64,000 bases of DNA from DASWJZ01 sp963761005 (lineage in GTDB: Bacteria; Pseudomonadota; Alphaproteobacteria; Rhizobiales; Afifellaceae). Under the pieces are notes generated by a model that was given only the letters and a program-made list of their open reading frames with translations, did not search any database and was not told the DNA's origin. Shown here in pieces: positions 46,459-56,867 of the stretch (its first letter is position 1; each line of letters opens with the position of its first letter). The stretch is from the NCBI GenBank assembly GCA_963761005.1, contig CAVXFK010000018.1, positions 248,001 through 312,000 of the forward strand. Direction: 5' to 3'. A program made the position numbers and the translations under genes.

Positions 46459-46902
46459 GTGCGGGCCTGGCGAATCTCCAATCACATCGACTTGTCAGGA
46501 CGCGGCGGCGAACTGGCGAACGGGCGATGGAACGTGGCCGGCACACCGGTCGTCTACTGCGCCGATCATCCGTCCACCACGCTTCTTGAGATGCTTGTCC
46601 GCGTCGACCGTTCTGACATGCCGTCAAGTTTCCGCCTGCTGGCTATCGATCTTCCCGATTCCTCACCTGTCTTCCGCATTGATCCTGAAGGGCTTCCGGC
46701 CAATTGGCGTTTTGATCTCGACTTCACCCGACAGATTGGGACCGAGCTCCTGAATCGCGCCGAGCATCTGATTGTCCTCGTGCCGAGTGTGATCGTCCCC
46801 TTCACCTGGAACGTCCTCGTAAACCCGCGCCACCCTGAAATTGCCGGTTGCGCAATCGTTCTCGTTACAGAAGCGACATTCGACCCACGCCTGATCCGTT
46901 GA
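46459..46902 (+). CDS. RES-domain toxin
   Basis: RES toxins deplete NAD+ by phosphorolysis or hydrolysis. The 147-residue protein has the signature RGGELANGRWNVAGTPVVYCADHPSTTLLEMLV, with the conserved Arg, Tyr, Ser and Glu. The start GTG 46459 gives VRAWRISNHIDLSGRGG, matching RES N-termini (M-R-x-W-R-I). It is co-transcribed with the antitoxin. Nothing suggests inactivation. Confidence 0.9.
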   Translation: MRAWRISNHIDLSGRGGELANGRWNVAGTPVVYCADHPSTTLLEMLVRVDRSDMPSSFRLLAIDLPDSSPVFRIDPEGLPANWRFDLDFTRQIGTELLNRAEHLIVLVPSVIVPFTWNVLVNPRHPEIAGCAIVLVTEATFDPRLIR

Positions 46903-46955
46903 CGCAATTTCGATTGGCTGGCGCTTCTTCCGCGAAGCAGATAGAGGCGCTTGCC

Positions 46956-47549
46956 ATGACAGGACCGGGCGCGTGGGTTCGCGCACTCTACGATTGGACC
47001 ATGGGGCTCGCGGCAAGCCGCCACGCGACGAGCGCGCTCGCCGTCGTGTCGTTCCTCGAAAGCTCGGTCTTCCCAATTCCGCCCGATGTCGTCCTTGCGC
47101 CGATGGTGCTGGCGCGGCCGGAGAAGGCCTACACCTATGCCGGCATCTGCACCGTCGCCTCGGTGATCGGCGGCATTCTCGGCTACGCCATCGGCTATTT
47201 CCTGAGCGATCTCGGCGAGAGCCTGCTCGCGCTCATGGGGCACGCAGGCGGGCTTGAGACCTTCCGCCAATGGTATGCGGAGTGGGGCGTGTGGGTGATC
47301 CTGATCAAGGGCGCGACGCCGATCCCCTACAAGCTCGTGACCATCGCTTCGGGCCTCGCCGCCTTCAACTTTCCCGTCTTCGTCATCGCGTCGATCGCGA
47401 CGCGCGGCGTACGGTTCTTCTTGGTCGCGTTCGTGCTGAAGCGCTACGGGCCGGCAATCCTGTCGGTCGTCGAACGGCGCCTCTACATGACCGCCACGAT
47501 CGTAGTGGCGGCCGTCATCGCAGGGTTCCTTGCGCTCCGATATCTGTAG
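46956..47549 (+). CDS. YqaA/DedA-like membrane protein
   Basis: The 197-residue inner-membrane protein resembles the YqaA branch of the DedA/SNARE-associated family. It shows SFLESSVFPIPPDVVLAPM, LGYAIGYFLSD and GATPIPYKLVTIASG, the characteristic Gly/Pro loops. DedA-family proteins are flippases for polyprenyl or phospholipids; the exact role of YqaA is open. The start is ATG 46956. It follows the RES toxin by 53 bp but is probably separate. Confidence 0.88.
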   Translation: MTGPGAWVRALYDWTMGLAASRHATSALAVVSFLESSVFPIPPDVVLAPMVLARPEKAYTYAGICTVASVIGGILGYAIGYFLSDLGESLLALMGHAGGLETFRQWYAEWGVWVILIKGATPIPYKLVTIASGLAAFNFPVFVIASIATRGVRFFLVAFVLKRYGPAILSVVERRLYMTATIVVAAVIAGFLALRYL

Positions 47550-47555
47550 CGCTCG

Positions 47556-48569
47556 CTAGCCCTTGCGATCGTTTCGCGAAGCATCGCTCCAAGCGGCGAA
47601 GACCTTGTCGTCGAGGTCGTTAGGCGGCGTGCGCTCCAGGATCGCGCGCGCGTCGATCGAATCCTGGTCCATCCGGGAGACGAGGGCTGCGACGCTGTCG
47701 AAGCGCTCCTCCGCTCGGATGAAGCCGTGGAAGGACACGAGCGCGGTTTCGCCATAGAGGTCGCCGGAGAAATCGAAGACGAACGTCTCAAGCACCGGCT
47801 CGCCCTCGCCGAAGGTCGGCCGTCGGCCGTAGCTTGCGACGCCTTCTCGAAGCACGCCATCAACGCCCAGGAATCTGACGGCATAGATGCCGTGCGCCAG
47901 CTCGCAGGCCGGATCGAGCGCCATGTTCGCGGTCGGATAGCCGAGATCGCGGCCGCGCCCGTCGCCCCTTAGAACCTCACCTGAGGCGGCAAAGCTCCAG
48001 CCGAGCAGGTCGTTTGCAGTCGTAACGTCGCCGCGCGAGAGCGCCGCGCGCACGCGTGTGGCGGAGACCGCTCCGTCGCCTTCGGTCTTGGCCTCGACGA
48101 TCGTCACCGCGAACCCGTTGCGGCTCCCCTCCTCGGCAAGAAATCTCGGCGTGCCGCGGCGCGCCTTACCGAAGTGGAAGTCGTATCCGGTGACGGCCGC
48201 GCGTATCGCGAGACGCTCGACCAGCATCTTCCGGACGAAATCCTCAGCGCTCGTTTCCGCGAGCGCACGGTCGAACGGGACGACGAGCGTGCCGTCGAGG
48301 TCGAGTGCCGCGGTGAGCACGGCCTTCAGCGGAGCCGGCGTCAGGCGGAAGATCGGCCGGCCGGAGAAGAAGGCGCGGGGATGCGGCTCGAAGGTGAGCA
48401 TCACGCTCGGCGCACCGAGGCGCTCTGCTTCAGCGTGCGCCGCGCGAAGCACTGACTGATGCCCGAGGTGCGCGCCGTCGAAGTTCCCGATCGCGACGAC
48501 GCCGCCACGCCACTCCTCAGGCAGCGTCTCAAGGCTTGCGAGACGGACAGCCTTCACTTGATCGCTCAT
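47556..48569 (-). CDS. ribF: Bifunctional riboflavin kinase / FAD synthetase
   Basis: RibF makes FMN and FAD from riboflavin. The 337-residue protein has the nucleotidyltransferase motif AIGNFDGAHLGHQSVL, FEPHPRAFF and VSATRVRAAL in the N-terminal half, and the kinase motif GRGRDLGYPTANM and LETFVFDFSGDLYG in the C-terminal half. Its start overlaps the HAD-IIA stop as ATGA, so the two genes are coupled. Confidence 0.96.
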   Translation of the reverse strand: MSDQVKAVRLASLETLPEEWRGGVVAIGNFDGAHLGHQSVLRAAHAEAERLGAPSVMLTFEPHPRAFFSGRPIFRLTPAPLKAVLTAALDLDGTLVVPFDRALAETSAEDFVRKMLVERLAIRAAVTGYDFHFGKARRGTPRFLAEEGSRNGFAVTIVEAKTEGDGAVSATRVRAALSRGDVTTANDLLGWSFAASGEVLRGDGRGRDLGYPTANMALDPACELAHGIYAVRFLGVDGVLREGVASYGRRPTFGEGEPVLETFVFDFSGDLYGETALVSFHGFIRAEERFDSVAALVSRMDQDSIDARAILERTPPNDLDDKVFAAWSDASRNDRKG

Positions 48570-49453
48570 CCTTGCGCCTCCGCGCCATCCCAGGAAAGGG
48601 TGGGAATATAGGCGACGGCGGAAAGCCCCTCCGCGTTCAGGCGGGCGGTGACCCGCTCGCCGTCCGGCTGAAGCGGCGGACCGAAATCGGCGGCGTGGAT
48701 GCCGCCGGTCACGAAGAGCACGGGAACGCCGTTATCGACCGCGCCGCGGATGTCGGTCGGAAGGCCGTCGCCGACCGCGAGCGGGCGCCCGGCACCGCGC
48801 TCGTTGAGCTCGCGCTTCACGGCATTGTAGATCGGCGCGTAGGGTTTACCGACGAGCACCGCTTCGCCGCCGAGTTCGACGTAGAGGCGCGCAAGCGCCC
48901 CGGCGCAATAGACCAGCCTATCGCCGCGCTCGACGACGAGGTCCGGATTGGCGCAGATCATCGGAAGGCCGCGGCCGACGCAGCGCGAAAGCAGCGCGCG
49001 GTAGTCGTCCGGCGTCTCGGTATTGTCGTCGACAATGCCGGTGCAGCTCACAAGCTCTGCGTCGGACTCGCACGCGAGCACGACATCGAGGCCCTCGTAG
49101 AAGGCCATGTCGCGGTCCGGTCCGATGTGGAAGAGCCTGACCCCGGGACGCTCGGCGATCAGCGCTCGCGTCACGTCACCGGAGGTCACGAGCCCGTCAT
49201 AGGTATCTTCAGGCACGCCGAGCTGGCGAAGCTGGTCGCGCACTGAGAGGCGCGGGCGCGGAGCATTCGTGATCAGGATCACAGGGCCGACGGAACTGCG
49301 AAAGCGCCGGATTGCCTCAACGGCAGCCGGAAAAGCGGCAACGCCGTTATGCAGCACACCCCAAACGTCGCAGAGAAGCGAGCCGTAGTCGCCGGCGAGT
49401 TCCGCAAGACCGTCCACCCGCCGCATGCGATTCCGAAGCCCCCTTCCCGGCAT
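48566..49453 (-). CDS. HAD-IIA family hydrolase (TIGR01459-type)
   Basis: The 295-residue protein (or 286 from ATG 49426) has LLCDVWGVLHNGVAAFPAAVEA, the modified motif I of this subgroup (DVWG), LITNAPRPR for motif II, and AVGDGLPTDIRGA for motif IV. It belongs to the group of HAD-IIA phosphatases placed beside ribF in Hyphomicrobiales; NagD and PNPase relatives act on nucleotides or sugar phosphates. The neighbourhood suggests flavin nucleotide metabolism, unproven. Confidence 0.85.
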   Translation of the reverse strand: MPGRGLRNRMRRVDGLAELAGDYGSLLCDVWGVLHNGVAAFPAAVEAIRRFRSSVGPVILITNAPRPRLSVRDQLRQLGVPEDTYDGLVTSGDVTRALIAERPGVRLFHIGPDRDMAFYEGLDVVLACESDAELVSCTGIVDDNTETPDDYRALLSRCVGRGLPMICANPDLVVERGDRLVYCAGALARLYVELGGEAVLVGKPYAPIYNAVKRELNERGAGRPLAVGDGLPTDIRGAVDNGVPVLFVTGGIHAADFGPPLQPDGERVTARLNAEGLSAVAYIPTLSWDGAEAQG

Positions 49454-49597
49454 CCGCCGGTCCGGCCGGGTAGCCTTTGGCGGTCGTGATCGTCAACCAA
49501 GGCGTAAGCCCGATGTCATCAATATGAAGGAAAGTTCACTCGCTCTCCTCGCGGGCGGCCTATATTGCCGCTAACGTTCTCCCGAAGGGCCGCCCCG

Positions 49598-50983
49598 ATG
49601 AAGTTTCTGCTCCCCCTTGCCCTCTCGCTCGGAGTGACGATGTCAGCATTACCTGCCTTTGCCGAAAACCCGGCGCCGGCCGACGCGGCGGCGGACATCC
49701 CCCGAATGGCGCCGAACGCCGTTGCGTTCACGCTTTCAAACGGCATGCAGGTCGCGGTGATCCCGGACCACCGGGCACCCGTTGTCACGCACATGGTGTG
49801 GTACAAGGTCGGGTCGGCCGACGAGACGGCGGGTCAGTCGGGCATTGCGCACTTCCTCGAGCACCTGATGTTCAAGGGCACGGCGACCCATCCGGGCGAC
49901 GAGTTCCGCCGCCGTGTGGCGGCGATCGGCGGCGACGAAAACGCCTTCACCTCTAACGACTACACGACCTTCTTCCAGCGCGTCGCGAAAGAGAACCTCG
50001 CCGAGATGATGGCGTTCGAGGCCGACCGCATGACCAATCTCGTGCTGACGGACGAAACGGTCGCGACCGAGCGCGACGTGGTGCTGAACGAGCGCCGCGA
50101 CAGGATCGAGAAGAACCCCGACGCCGTCCTGAACGAGGGGCTGCTTCGGATTCTCTATTTCAATCATCCCTACGGGCGGCCGATCATCGGCTGGAACCAC
50201 GAGATCAAGGCGCTCGACCGCACGACCGCGCTCAATTTCTATCACCACTACTACACGCCCGAGAACGCGATCCTCGTCGTCGCCGGCGACGTCAAGCCGG
50301 AGGAAGTGCGCCAGCTTGCGGAGGCGAGCTACGGCAAGATTCCGGAGCGGCCCGACGCGATGCGCGCGGCGCGCCCGTCCGAGCCGGCGGAGATCGGACC
50401 GCGCACCATCACCGTGCGCGACGAGAAGGTGCGCGAGGCGCAGCTGCAGCGCATCTACGTCGTGCCCTCAGCGGTCACCGCTGCGCCGGGCGAAGCGGAG
50501 GCGCTCAATGTGCTTGCGCAGATTCTGGGCGGCGGCTCGGTCAGCCGCTTCTACGACAAGCTGGTGCGGGGCGACGGCCCGGCGACCTATGCCGGCGCAA
50601 GCTATCGCGCGGACGGCCTCGACAGCTCGCGCTTCGTGATCTACGGCCTGCCGAAGCCGGGGATCGACCTCCATGATCTTGAAGGGCGCATGGACCAGGT
50701 CATCGCCGACCTCCTGAAGAACGGCATCTCGGACGAAGAGCTTGCGCGCGCCAAGCGTTCGTCGATCGCGCAGGCGATCTACTCGCTCGACAACCAGGTG
50801 AGGCTCGCGAACATCGTCGGACAGGCGCTCGCTGTCGGCCGGAGCCTTGAAAGCGTGCAGGATTGGCCTGAGCGCGTGCAGGCCGTGACCAAGGAAGAGG
50901 TGCAGGCCGTCGCGCAGAAATATCTGCGGCCCGAGTCGTCCGCGACCGGCTACCTGGAACCCGCCGAGGGAAGCCGGAGCTGA
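49598..50983 (+). CDS. Exported M16 zinc peptidase, catalytic subunit
   Basis: The 461-residue protein has a signal peptide (cleavage near PAFA-ENPA) and the inverted zinc motif HFLEH at 85-89 in GIAHFLEHLMFKGT, with the downstream YTTFFQRVAKENLAEMMAFEADRM helix holding the third ligand glutamate region. It is thus a periplasmic metallopeptidase of the PqqL/processing peptidase type. The second M16 gene follows after six bases. Start ATG 49598 is chosen for the signal peptide. Confidence 0.93.
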   Translation: MKFLLPLALSLGVTMSALPAFAENPAPADAAADIPRMAPNAVAFTLSNGMQVAVIPDHRAPVVTHMVWYKVGSADETAGQSGIAHFLEHLMFKGTATHPGDEFRRRVAAIGGDENAFTSNDYTTFFQRVAKENLAEMMAFEADRMTNLVLTDETVATERDVVLNERRDRIEKNPDAVLNEGLLRILYFNHPYGRPIIGWNHEIKALDRTTALNFYHHYYTPENAILVVAGDVKPEEVRQLAEASYGKIPERPDAMRAARPSEPAEIGPRTITVRDEKVREAQLQRIYVVPSAVTAAPGEAEALNVLAQILGGGSVSRFYDKLVRGDGPATYAGASYRADGLDSSRFVIYGLPKPGIDLHDLEGRMDQVIADLLKNGISDEELARAKRSSIAQAIYSLDNQVRLANIVGQALAVGRSLESVQDWPERVQAVTKEEVQAVAQKYLRPESSATGYLEPAEGSRS

Positions 50984-50989
50984 CCGAGA

Positions 50990-52303
50990 ATGATTTCCGT
51001 CCGCCACCTCGCAATCGCAGCCCTTGGAGCCGCCATGACGCTTGCCGTCGCCAGCCCGCCGGCGCGGGCCGCTACCGTCCAGGAAGTGACCAGCCCTGGT
51101 GGGCTCAAGGCCTGGCTGGTGGAGGACTATACGGTCCCGGTCATCGCCATGAATGTCGCTTTCCGCGGCGGCGCGGCGCAGGACCCGGAAGGCGAAGCCG
51201 GGCTCGCCAACCTGATGTCAGGGCTCCTCGACGAAGGCGCGGGCGATCTCGACTCGCGTGCCTTTCAGGCAAAGCTCGAGGACTTGAGTGTCGAGCTCTC
51301 CTTCGACGCGGACCCCGACGCGTTCTACGGCAGCTTGCGTACGCTCACGACCAATGCCGATCAGGCGTTCGACCTCTTCCGCCTCGCGCTCACCAAACCG
51401 CGCTTCGATCCGGAGCCGGTGGAGCGCATCCGCGGGCAGGTCATCGCAGGCCTCAGGCAGAACGAGACGGACCCGGGGAGGCTCGCCAGTCGGCTCTTCA
51501 GGCGCACACTTTTCGGCACGCATCCATATGGGCGCCCGACGGACGGGACGGTCGACAGCGTCACCAAGATCGGCGCCGACGACCTCAAGGCCTTCCACGC
51601 GCGAACGGTCGCGCGTGACAACCTCTATGTCGTGTTCGTCGGCGCGATCGACGCCAAGGCAGCGGGCGCGGCCCTCGATCAGATGTTCGGCGCGCTGCCG
51701 GCACATGCAACGCTACTGCCGGTGGCTGAGACGGCGCCGGCGACCGGCGAGACCGCGCACGCGATGCTGAGCGTCCCGCAGACGGCGATCCGCATCGGTG
51801 GTCCCGGCTTGAAGCGCGACGACCCTGACTTCATCACGGCCTACGTCGCCAACGAGATTCTTGGCGGCGGCACTTTCTCCTCGCGGCTCTACCACGCCGT
51901 CCGGGAGGATCGCGGGCTTGCCTATTCGGTCGGCTCGAGCCTCATTCCCTACGACCACGCGGGCGCCTTCGCCGCCGCGACCTCCGTCGACGCGACAAAG
52001 GTCGCGGAGACCGTCTCCATCATGCGCGACCAGATCGCGCGCTACGGCAGCGAGGGCCCGACCGCCAAGGAGCTCGCCGACACCAAGGACTATCTCGTCG
52101 GCAACTTCGCGCTGCGCTTCGATTCCTCGCAGAAGATTGCGCGCAATCTGCTCAGCTTCCAGCTCGACGGCCTCGGCATCGACTACATCGAGCGCCGCAA
52201 CAGCCTGATCCGCGCGGTCACGCTCGACGACGTCAAGCGCGTCGCACAGCGGCTGTGGGGCGGAGTCCTCTCAGTTGTCACGGTCGGCCCGGGTCAAGCC
52301 TGA
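50990..52303 (+). CDS. Exported M16 peptidase-like protein, non-catalytic partner
   Basis: The 437-residue protein has a signal peptide (cleavage near ARA-ATVQ) and an M16 fold, but the zinc motif is missing: the equivalent segment reads LANLMSGLLDEG without HxxEH. YHAVREDRGLAYSVGS and FSSRLYHAV are M16-typical. M16 pairs with one active and one inactive subunit are common, and the two may form a heterodimer that clears peptides from the periplasm. Confidence 0.9.
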   Translation: MISVRHLAIAALGAAMTLAVASPPARAATVQEVTSPGGLKAWLVEDYTVPVIAMNVAFRGGAAQDPEGEAGLANLMSGLLDEGAGDLDSRAFQAKLEDLSVELSFDADPDAFYGSLRTLTTNADQAFDLFRLALTKPRFDPEPVERIRGQVIAGLRQNETDPGRLASRLFRRTLFGTHPYGRPTDGTVDSVTKIGADDLKAFHARTVARDNLYVVFVGAIDAKAAGAALDQMFGALPAHATLLPVAETAPATGETAHAMLSVPQTAIRIGGPGLKRDDPDFITAYVANEILGGGTFSSRLYHAVREDRGLAYSVGSSLIPYDHAGAFAAATSVDATKVAETVSIMRDQIARYGSEGPTAKELADTKDYLVGNFALRFDSSQKIARNLLSFQLDGLGIDYIERRNSLIRAVTLDDVKRVAQRLWGGVLSVVTVGPGQA

Positions 52304-52403
52304 GCCGCCGCTTCTCGCAAAAGCGCAAACACGGCAGGGGCTTGCACTTCGTGCGTCTTCTGCCCACGATGCTTGCCGCAGTTTCCGGGGCTTGGAGGGC
52401 ATC

Positions 52404-52985
52404 ATGAGGTTTTGGGCGGCGTCGCTTTCGGCGCTTCTGGTCATGGGGTCGGCGACGCTTGCGGCGGCCGGGCCGGCCGTCGACGCGGCGACGCGCGCCG
52501 AAGCGCTCGCGGCGGAGGGCAAGACCGCCGAGGCGCTTGACGCGCTGTCGGGGGCCATGGACGCGCTTTGCGCCGCAAGCCCGCTCGCCTTCCGCAAGGT
52601 GGTGGTGGTCGATTCCTCGGGCGGCTACGGGGTCTATTCGGAGCGCGCCGACAAGACCTTCAAGCCGGACGAGAAGATGATGGTTTATGTCGAGCCGGTG
52701 TGCTTCGGCTACGGCGGCTCCGGCGCGGCCACCACGATCGGCTTTACCGCCGACCTTTCCATCGAGAACACGACCGGGCAGGTGCTCGGCGAGGCCAAGA
52801 ACGTCTTCTCCGTCTCGACGCCGAGCACGCCGGCGAAGCGCGAATTCTCAATGACGCTCACCTTCGGTGTCCCGTACTCAAGACCCGGCGACTACAAGGC
52901 GATCTTCACGGTCCACGACCAGAATTCCGACAAGAGCGGCAGCTTCGAGGTGCCCTTCACGATCACGCTCCCGACGGGCGGCTAA
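52404..52985 (+). CDS. Exported protein of unknown function
   Basis: The 193-residue protein has a signal peptide (cleavage near LAAAG-PAVD) and no recognised domain. The mature part is predicted beta-rich (SGAATTIGFTADLSIENTTG, SMTLTFGVPYSRPGDYKAIFTVHD). Two cysteines are present (DALCAAS and EPVCFGYG). A GGAGGG site precedes ATG 52404. It follows the M16 pair by 100 bp and precedes the groES promoter. I do not recognise the family. Confidence 0.75.
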   Translation: MRFWAASLSALLVMGSATLAAAGPAVDAATRAEALAAEGKTAEALDALSGAMDALCAASPLAFRKVVVVDSSGGYGVYSERADKTFKPDEKMMVYVEPVCFGYGGSGAATTIGFTADLSIENTTGQVLGEAKNVFSVSTPSTPAKREFSMTLTFGVPYSRPGDYKAIFTVHDQNSDKSGSFEVPFTITLPTGG

Positions 52986-53084
52986 AGCCCCTCGCTGACA
53001 AGCGCCATGGAGGCGCAGGCGCTCTCCTCGGGGATCGCCCGCCTCCATGACCAGGTTTTTTTTGGCTCCCGCCCTTCTCTCCCA

Positions 53085-53113
53085 TTGACAGCATTTCCGC
53101 CCTTTCCTATGTC
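53085..53113 (+). promoter_or_regulatory. groES promoter
   Basis: TTGACA at 53085-53090 and TATGTC at 53108-53113 are spaced by 17 bases. The start of transcription would be about 53120, immediately before the CIRCE operator. The -10 match is partial. Confidence 0.6.
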
Positions 53114-53124
53114 CGCGCCACCTG

Positions 53125-53151
53125 CTGGCACTCTCTATGCGTGAGTGCTAA
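53125..53151 (+). promoter_or_regulatory. CIRCE operator (HrcA site) of groESL
   Basis: The element CTGGCACTC-N9-GAGTGCTAA matches the CIRCE consensus TTAGCACTC-N9-GAGTGCTAA in its right half fully and in the core GCACTC of its left half. HrcA is expected to repress groESL here. It lies about 60 bp before the groES start. Confidence 0.88.
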
Positions 53152-53213
53152 CAGCCAGGATCCGGGGGCACCTAAGTCCCTGAATGTGGCCCAGAAATCG
53201 GGAAGAGGAACTC

Positions 53214-53531
53214 ATGCATTTCCGTCCACTGCACGACCGCGTCGTGGTTCGCCGTCTTGAGTCCGAGGAGCGGACCAAGGGCGGCATCATCATTCCGGAC
53301 ACCGCCAAGGAAAAGCCGCAGGAAGGCCAAGTCGTCGCTGTCGGCCCCGGCGCCCGCGACGAAAGCGGCAAGGTTCAGCCGCTCGACCTGAAGGCCGGCG
53401 ACCGCATCCTGTTCGGCAAATGGTCCGGCACCGAAGTCAAGATCGACGGCGAGGAGCTCCTCATCATGAAGGAGTCCGACGTCATGGGCATCATCGAAGG
53501 CACTCCTGCCTCGAAGCGCAAAGCCGCCTGA
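53214..53531 (+). CDS. groES: Co-chaperonin GroES
   Basis: GroES caps the GroEL ring. The protein has 105 residues with FRPLHDRVVVRRLESEERTKGGIIIPDTA, the mobile loop and the conserved C-terminal part. ATG 53214 follows GAAGAGGA. The frame extends ten codons upstream, but these lack similarity. It is the first gene of the groESL operon under CIRCE control. Confidence 0.96.
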   Translation: MHFRPLHDRVVVRRLESEERTKGGIIIPDTAKEKPQEGQVVAVGPGARDESGKVQPLDLKAGDRILFGKWSGTEVKIDGEELLIMKESDVMGIIEGTPASKRKAA

Positions 53532-53571
53532 CGCCCTTCCCCCGACAATCCTAAAACGAGGACAGTAGAAT

Positions 53572-55213
<1,642 letters not shown>

Positions 55214-55240
55214 GGAAGTCCTGCTACCTCAATGATTCGA

Positions 55241-55269
55241 ACGGGGCCCACGCGGGCCCCGTTTCTTTT
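55241..55269 (+). terminator. Factor-independent terminator of groESL
   Basis: A 9-bp GC-rich stem, ACGGGGCCC / GGGCCCCGT, with a 4-base loop (ACGC) is followed by TTCTTTT. It lies 28 bp after the groEL stop, a classic rho-independent terminator. Confidence 0.92.
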
Positions 55270-55322
55270 GGCTGACTGACGGCTCAGTGCGACGCGAGCG
55301 CGTTGCTCCATGTGAGGTGGCG

Positions 55323-55510
55323 TCAGATCTGTGCGATGACCTGGCAGACGCTGACGAGCTCGGGCGAGTAAAGGTGGGGGCTGACTAGAATCTGCTCGCA
55401 GGTCTTCTTGAGCTTGCGGGCGTCGCCTTCGCTTAAGGCACGAACCTGTACTCCGCAGCACGCTCGGTGACAGAAAGCCGAGGCTGCGTACCGCGTTTAG
55501 CGTTCCACCG
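55323..55510 (-). pseudogene. 3' remnant of glycine-rich protein gene A
   Basis: Reading away from the IS256 element, the 5' frame of gene A continues LNAVRSLGFLSPSVLR and then, after an apparent one-base slip near 55440-55460, ALSEGDARKLKKTCEQIL and SPELVSVCQVIAQI to TGA 55323. Joined to 56857-57235 with one copy of the 11-bp repeat removed, the coding length is 556 bp (3n+1). The remnant has no start codon of its own. It contains the C-x2-I-L-x2-P-x2-Y-x4-V-x-V-C motif shared with gene B. Confidence 0.65.
55500..55510. repeat. Target-site duplication, left of IS256 element
   Basis: The 11-bp sequence GCGTTCCACCG is found here and again, in direct orientation, at 56857-56867 on the far side of the element. 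IS256 elements normally duplicate 8-9 bp of target; the two or three extra matching bases may be chance. This marks a real transposition event rather than an assembly junction. Confidence 0.85.
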
Positions 55511-56856
55511 GGGGACTGTCGGATATCTTGTGCGCGAGGCCGGTTTCGTCATTGGCCGACGAAGCGCTCGCCGAAGATGACGGCGAACTGGGTTCTGGCC
55601 TCGACCCACTCACGCGGCGGTCGTTTCCATTCCTCGGCGGCGTGGTTGAGAACCAGATATAGCAGCTTCATCGCCGCATCGTCATTGGGGAAGTGACCGC
55701 GGGTTCGAACCGCGCGCCGCAGTTTTGAGTTCAGCGCCTCGATCGCGTTCGTGGTGTAGACGATGCGGCGGACCCCTTCGGGGAAGGCGAAGAAGGGCAC
55801 GACGTGCTCCCAGTTGCGCCGCCAGCTCAGCGCTATGGCCGGGTACTTCTGGCCCCAGGCACCGGTCTCGAACACCTCCAGCGCCTTCATGCCGGCCGCG
55901 GCGTCTTTGGCCCGATAGATCGCCCTGAGCGCCGGCATCACGGGCTTACGGTCCTTCCACGACACGAACTCAAGCGAATGGCGGATCAGGTGAACGATGC
56001 AGGTCTGCACGACCGTCTCGGGGAAGACCGCGGTGATCGCCTCTGGGAAGCCCTTGAGGCCGTCAACGACGGCGATCAGGATATCGCCGACGCCGCGGTT
56101 CTTCAGCTCGTTCATCACCCTGAGCCAGAACTTTGCGCCCTCCGTCTGCTCGATCCAGATGCCGAGAATCCCTTCGTGCCGTCCGCCAGGATGCCGAGCG
56201 CGATGTAGACGGCCTTGTTCCTGACGAAGCCCTCGTCCCTGATTTTGACCCGGATGGCGTCGAAGAAGACCAGCGGGTAGCAGGCGTCCAGCGGCCGGTT
56301 CTGCCACTCGGCCACTTCCTCCAGGACGGCATCGGTGACGGCCGAGACCAGGTCCGGCGACACGTCGATGCCGTAGAGTTCCTCAAGGTGGCCGCGAATC
56401 TCGCGCACGCTCATGCCGCGCGCATACATGGAGATGATCTTGTCGTCGAACTCCGGGAAGCGGCGCTGGTATTTGGCGATCAGCTTCGGATCGAAGGTGC
56501 CGGAGCGATCGCGCGGGATCGTCAGCCGCATCTTCGAGGTGCCTGTCAGAACCGACTTCTTCGAGGCGCCGTTGCGGCGATTGGCGTTGCCTTCGTCGCG
56601 CTCGTCCTCAAGGTGCGCGTCGAGCTCGGCGTTCAGAATCCGCTCCGACAGAGCCTTCTTCAGGTCGTCCAGTAGCCCGTCCTTGGCGAACACCTCATCC
56701 GGATCGCGGCCGGCAAGCAACTGGTCCAGAACTTCCTTCTCAATAGCCATGTGATGATTCTCCCTTCCATCATCATGGCTCGACGCCAGATCCCAGTTCG
56801 CCTTCGTCTTAGGCAAACGCTTCGCGGCCAATGACGAAACCGGCTGCGCACAGTCC
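55511..56856 (-). mobile_element. IS256-family insertion sequence
   Basis: The element has a DDE transposase on the minus strand and inverted terminal regions: 55540-55566 matches 56818-56843 in reverse complement with one extra base, and GGACTGT (55513-55519) is mirrored by ACAGTCC (56850-56856) further out. The right end seems to lack about 12 bases between these two blocks relative to the left. An 11-bp direct repeat flanks it. Length is about 1.35 kb, as usual for the family. It interrupts gene A. Confidence 0.9.
55549..56750 (-). CDS. IS256-family transposase, frameshifted
   Basis: The mutator-type DDE transposase begins MAIEKEVLDQLLAGRDPDEVF and has YARGMSVREIRGHLEELYG, YPLVFFDAIRVKIRD and IYRAKDAAAG. 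A -1 slip in a GGG run (56170-56172) separates the N-terminal half (LGILADGTKG) from the C-terminal half (GILGIWIEQTEGAKFW). Restoring one G rejoins them; the span is 3n+2. Its last codons lie inside the terminal inverted repeat. It is either an inactive copy or a sequencing slip. Confidence 0.88.
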
Positions 56857-56867
56857 GCGTTCCACCG
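56857..56867. repeat. Target-site duplication, right of IS256 element
   Basis: GCGTTCCACCG here repeats 55500-55510 in direct orientation. On the minus strand it encodes GGT of the glycine-rich gene A, fixing the insertion point within that gene. Confidence 0.85.

Noticed and set aside
55549..56750. Programmed frameshift in the IS256 transposase
   Set aside because: IS256 elements normally encode one uninterrupted transposase, and no slippery heptamer with a downstream structure is evident; a lost G in a G run is simpler.
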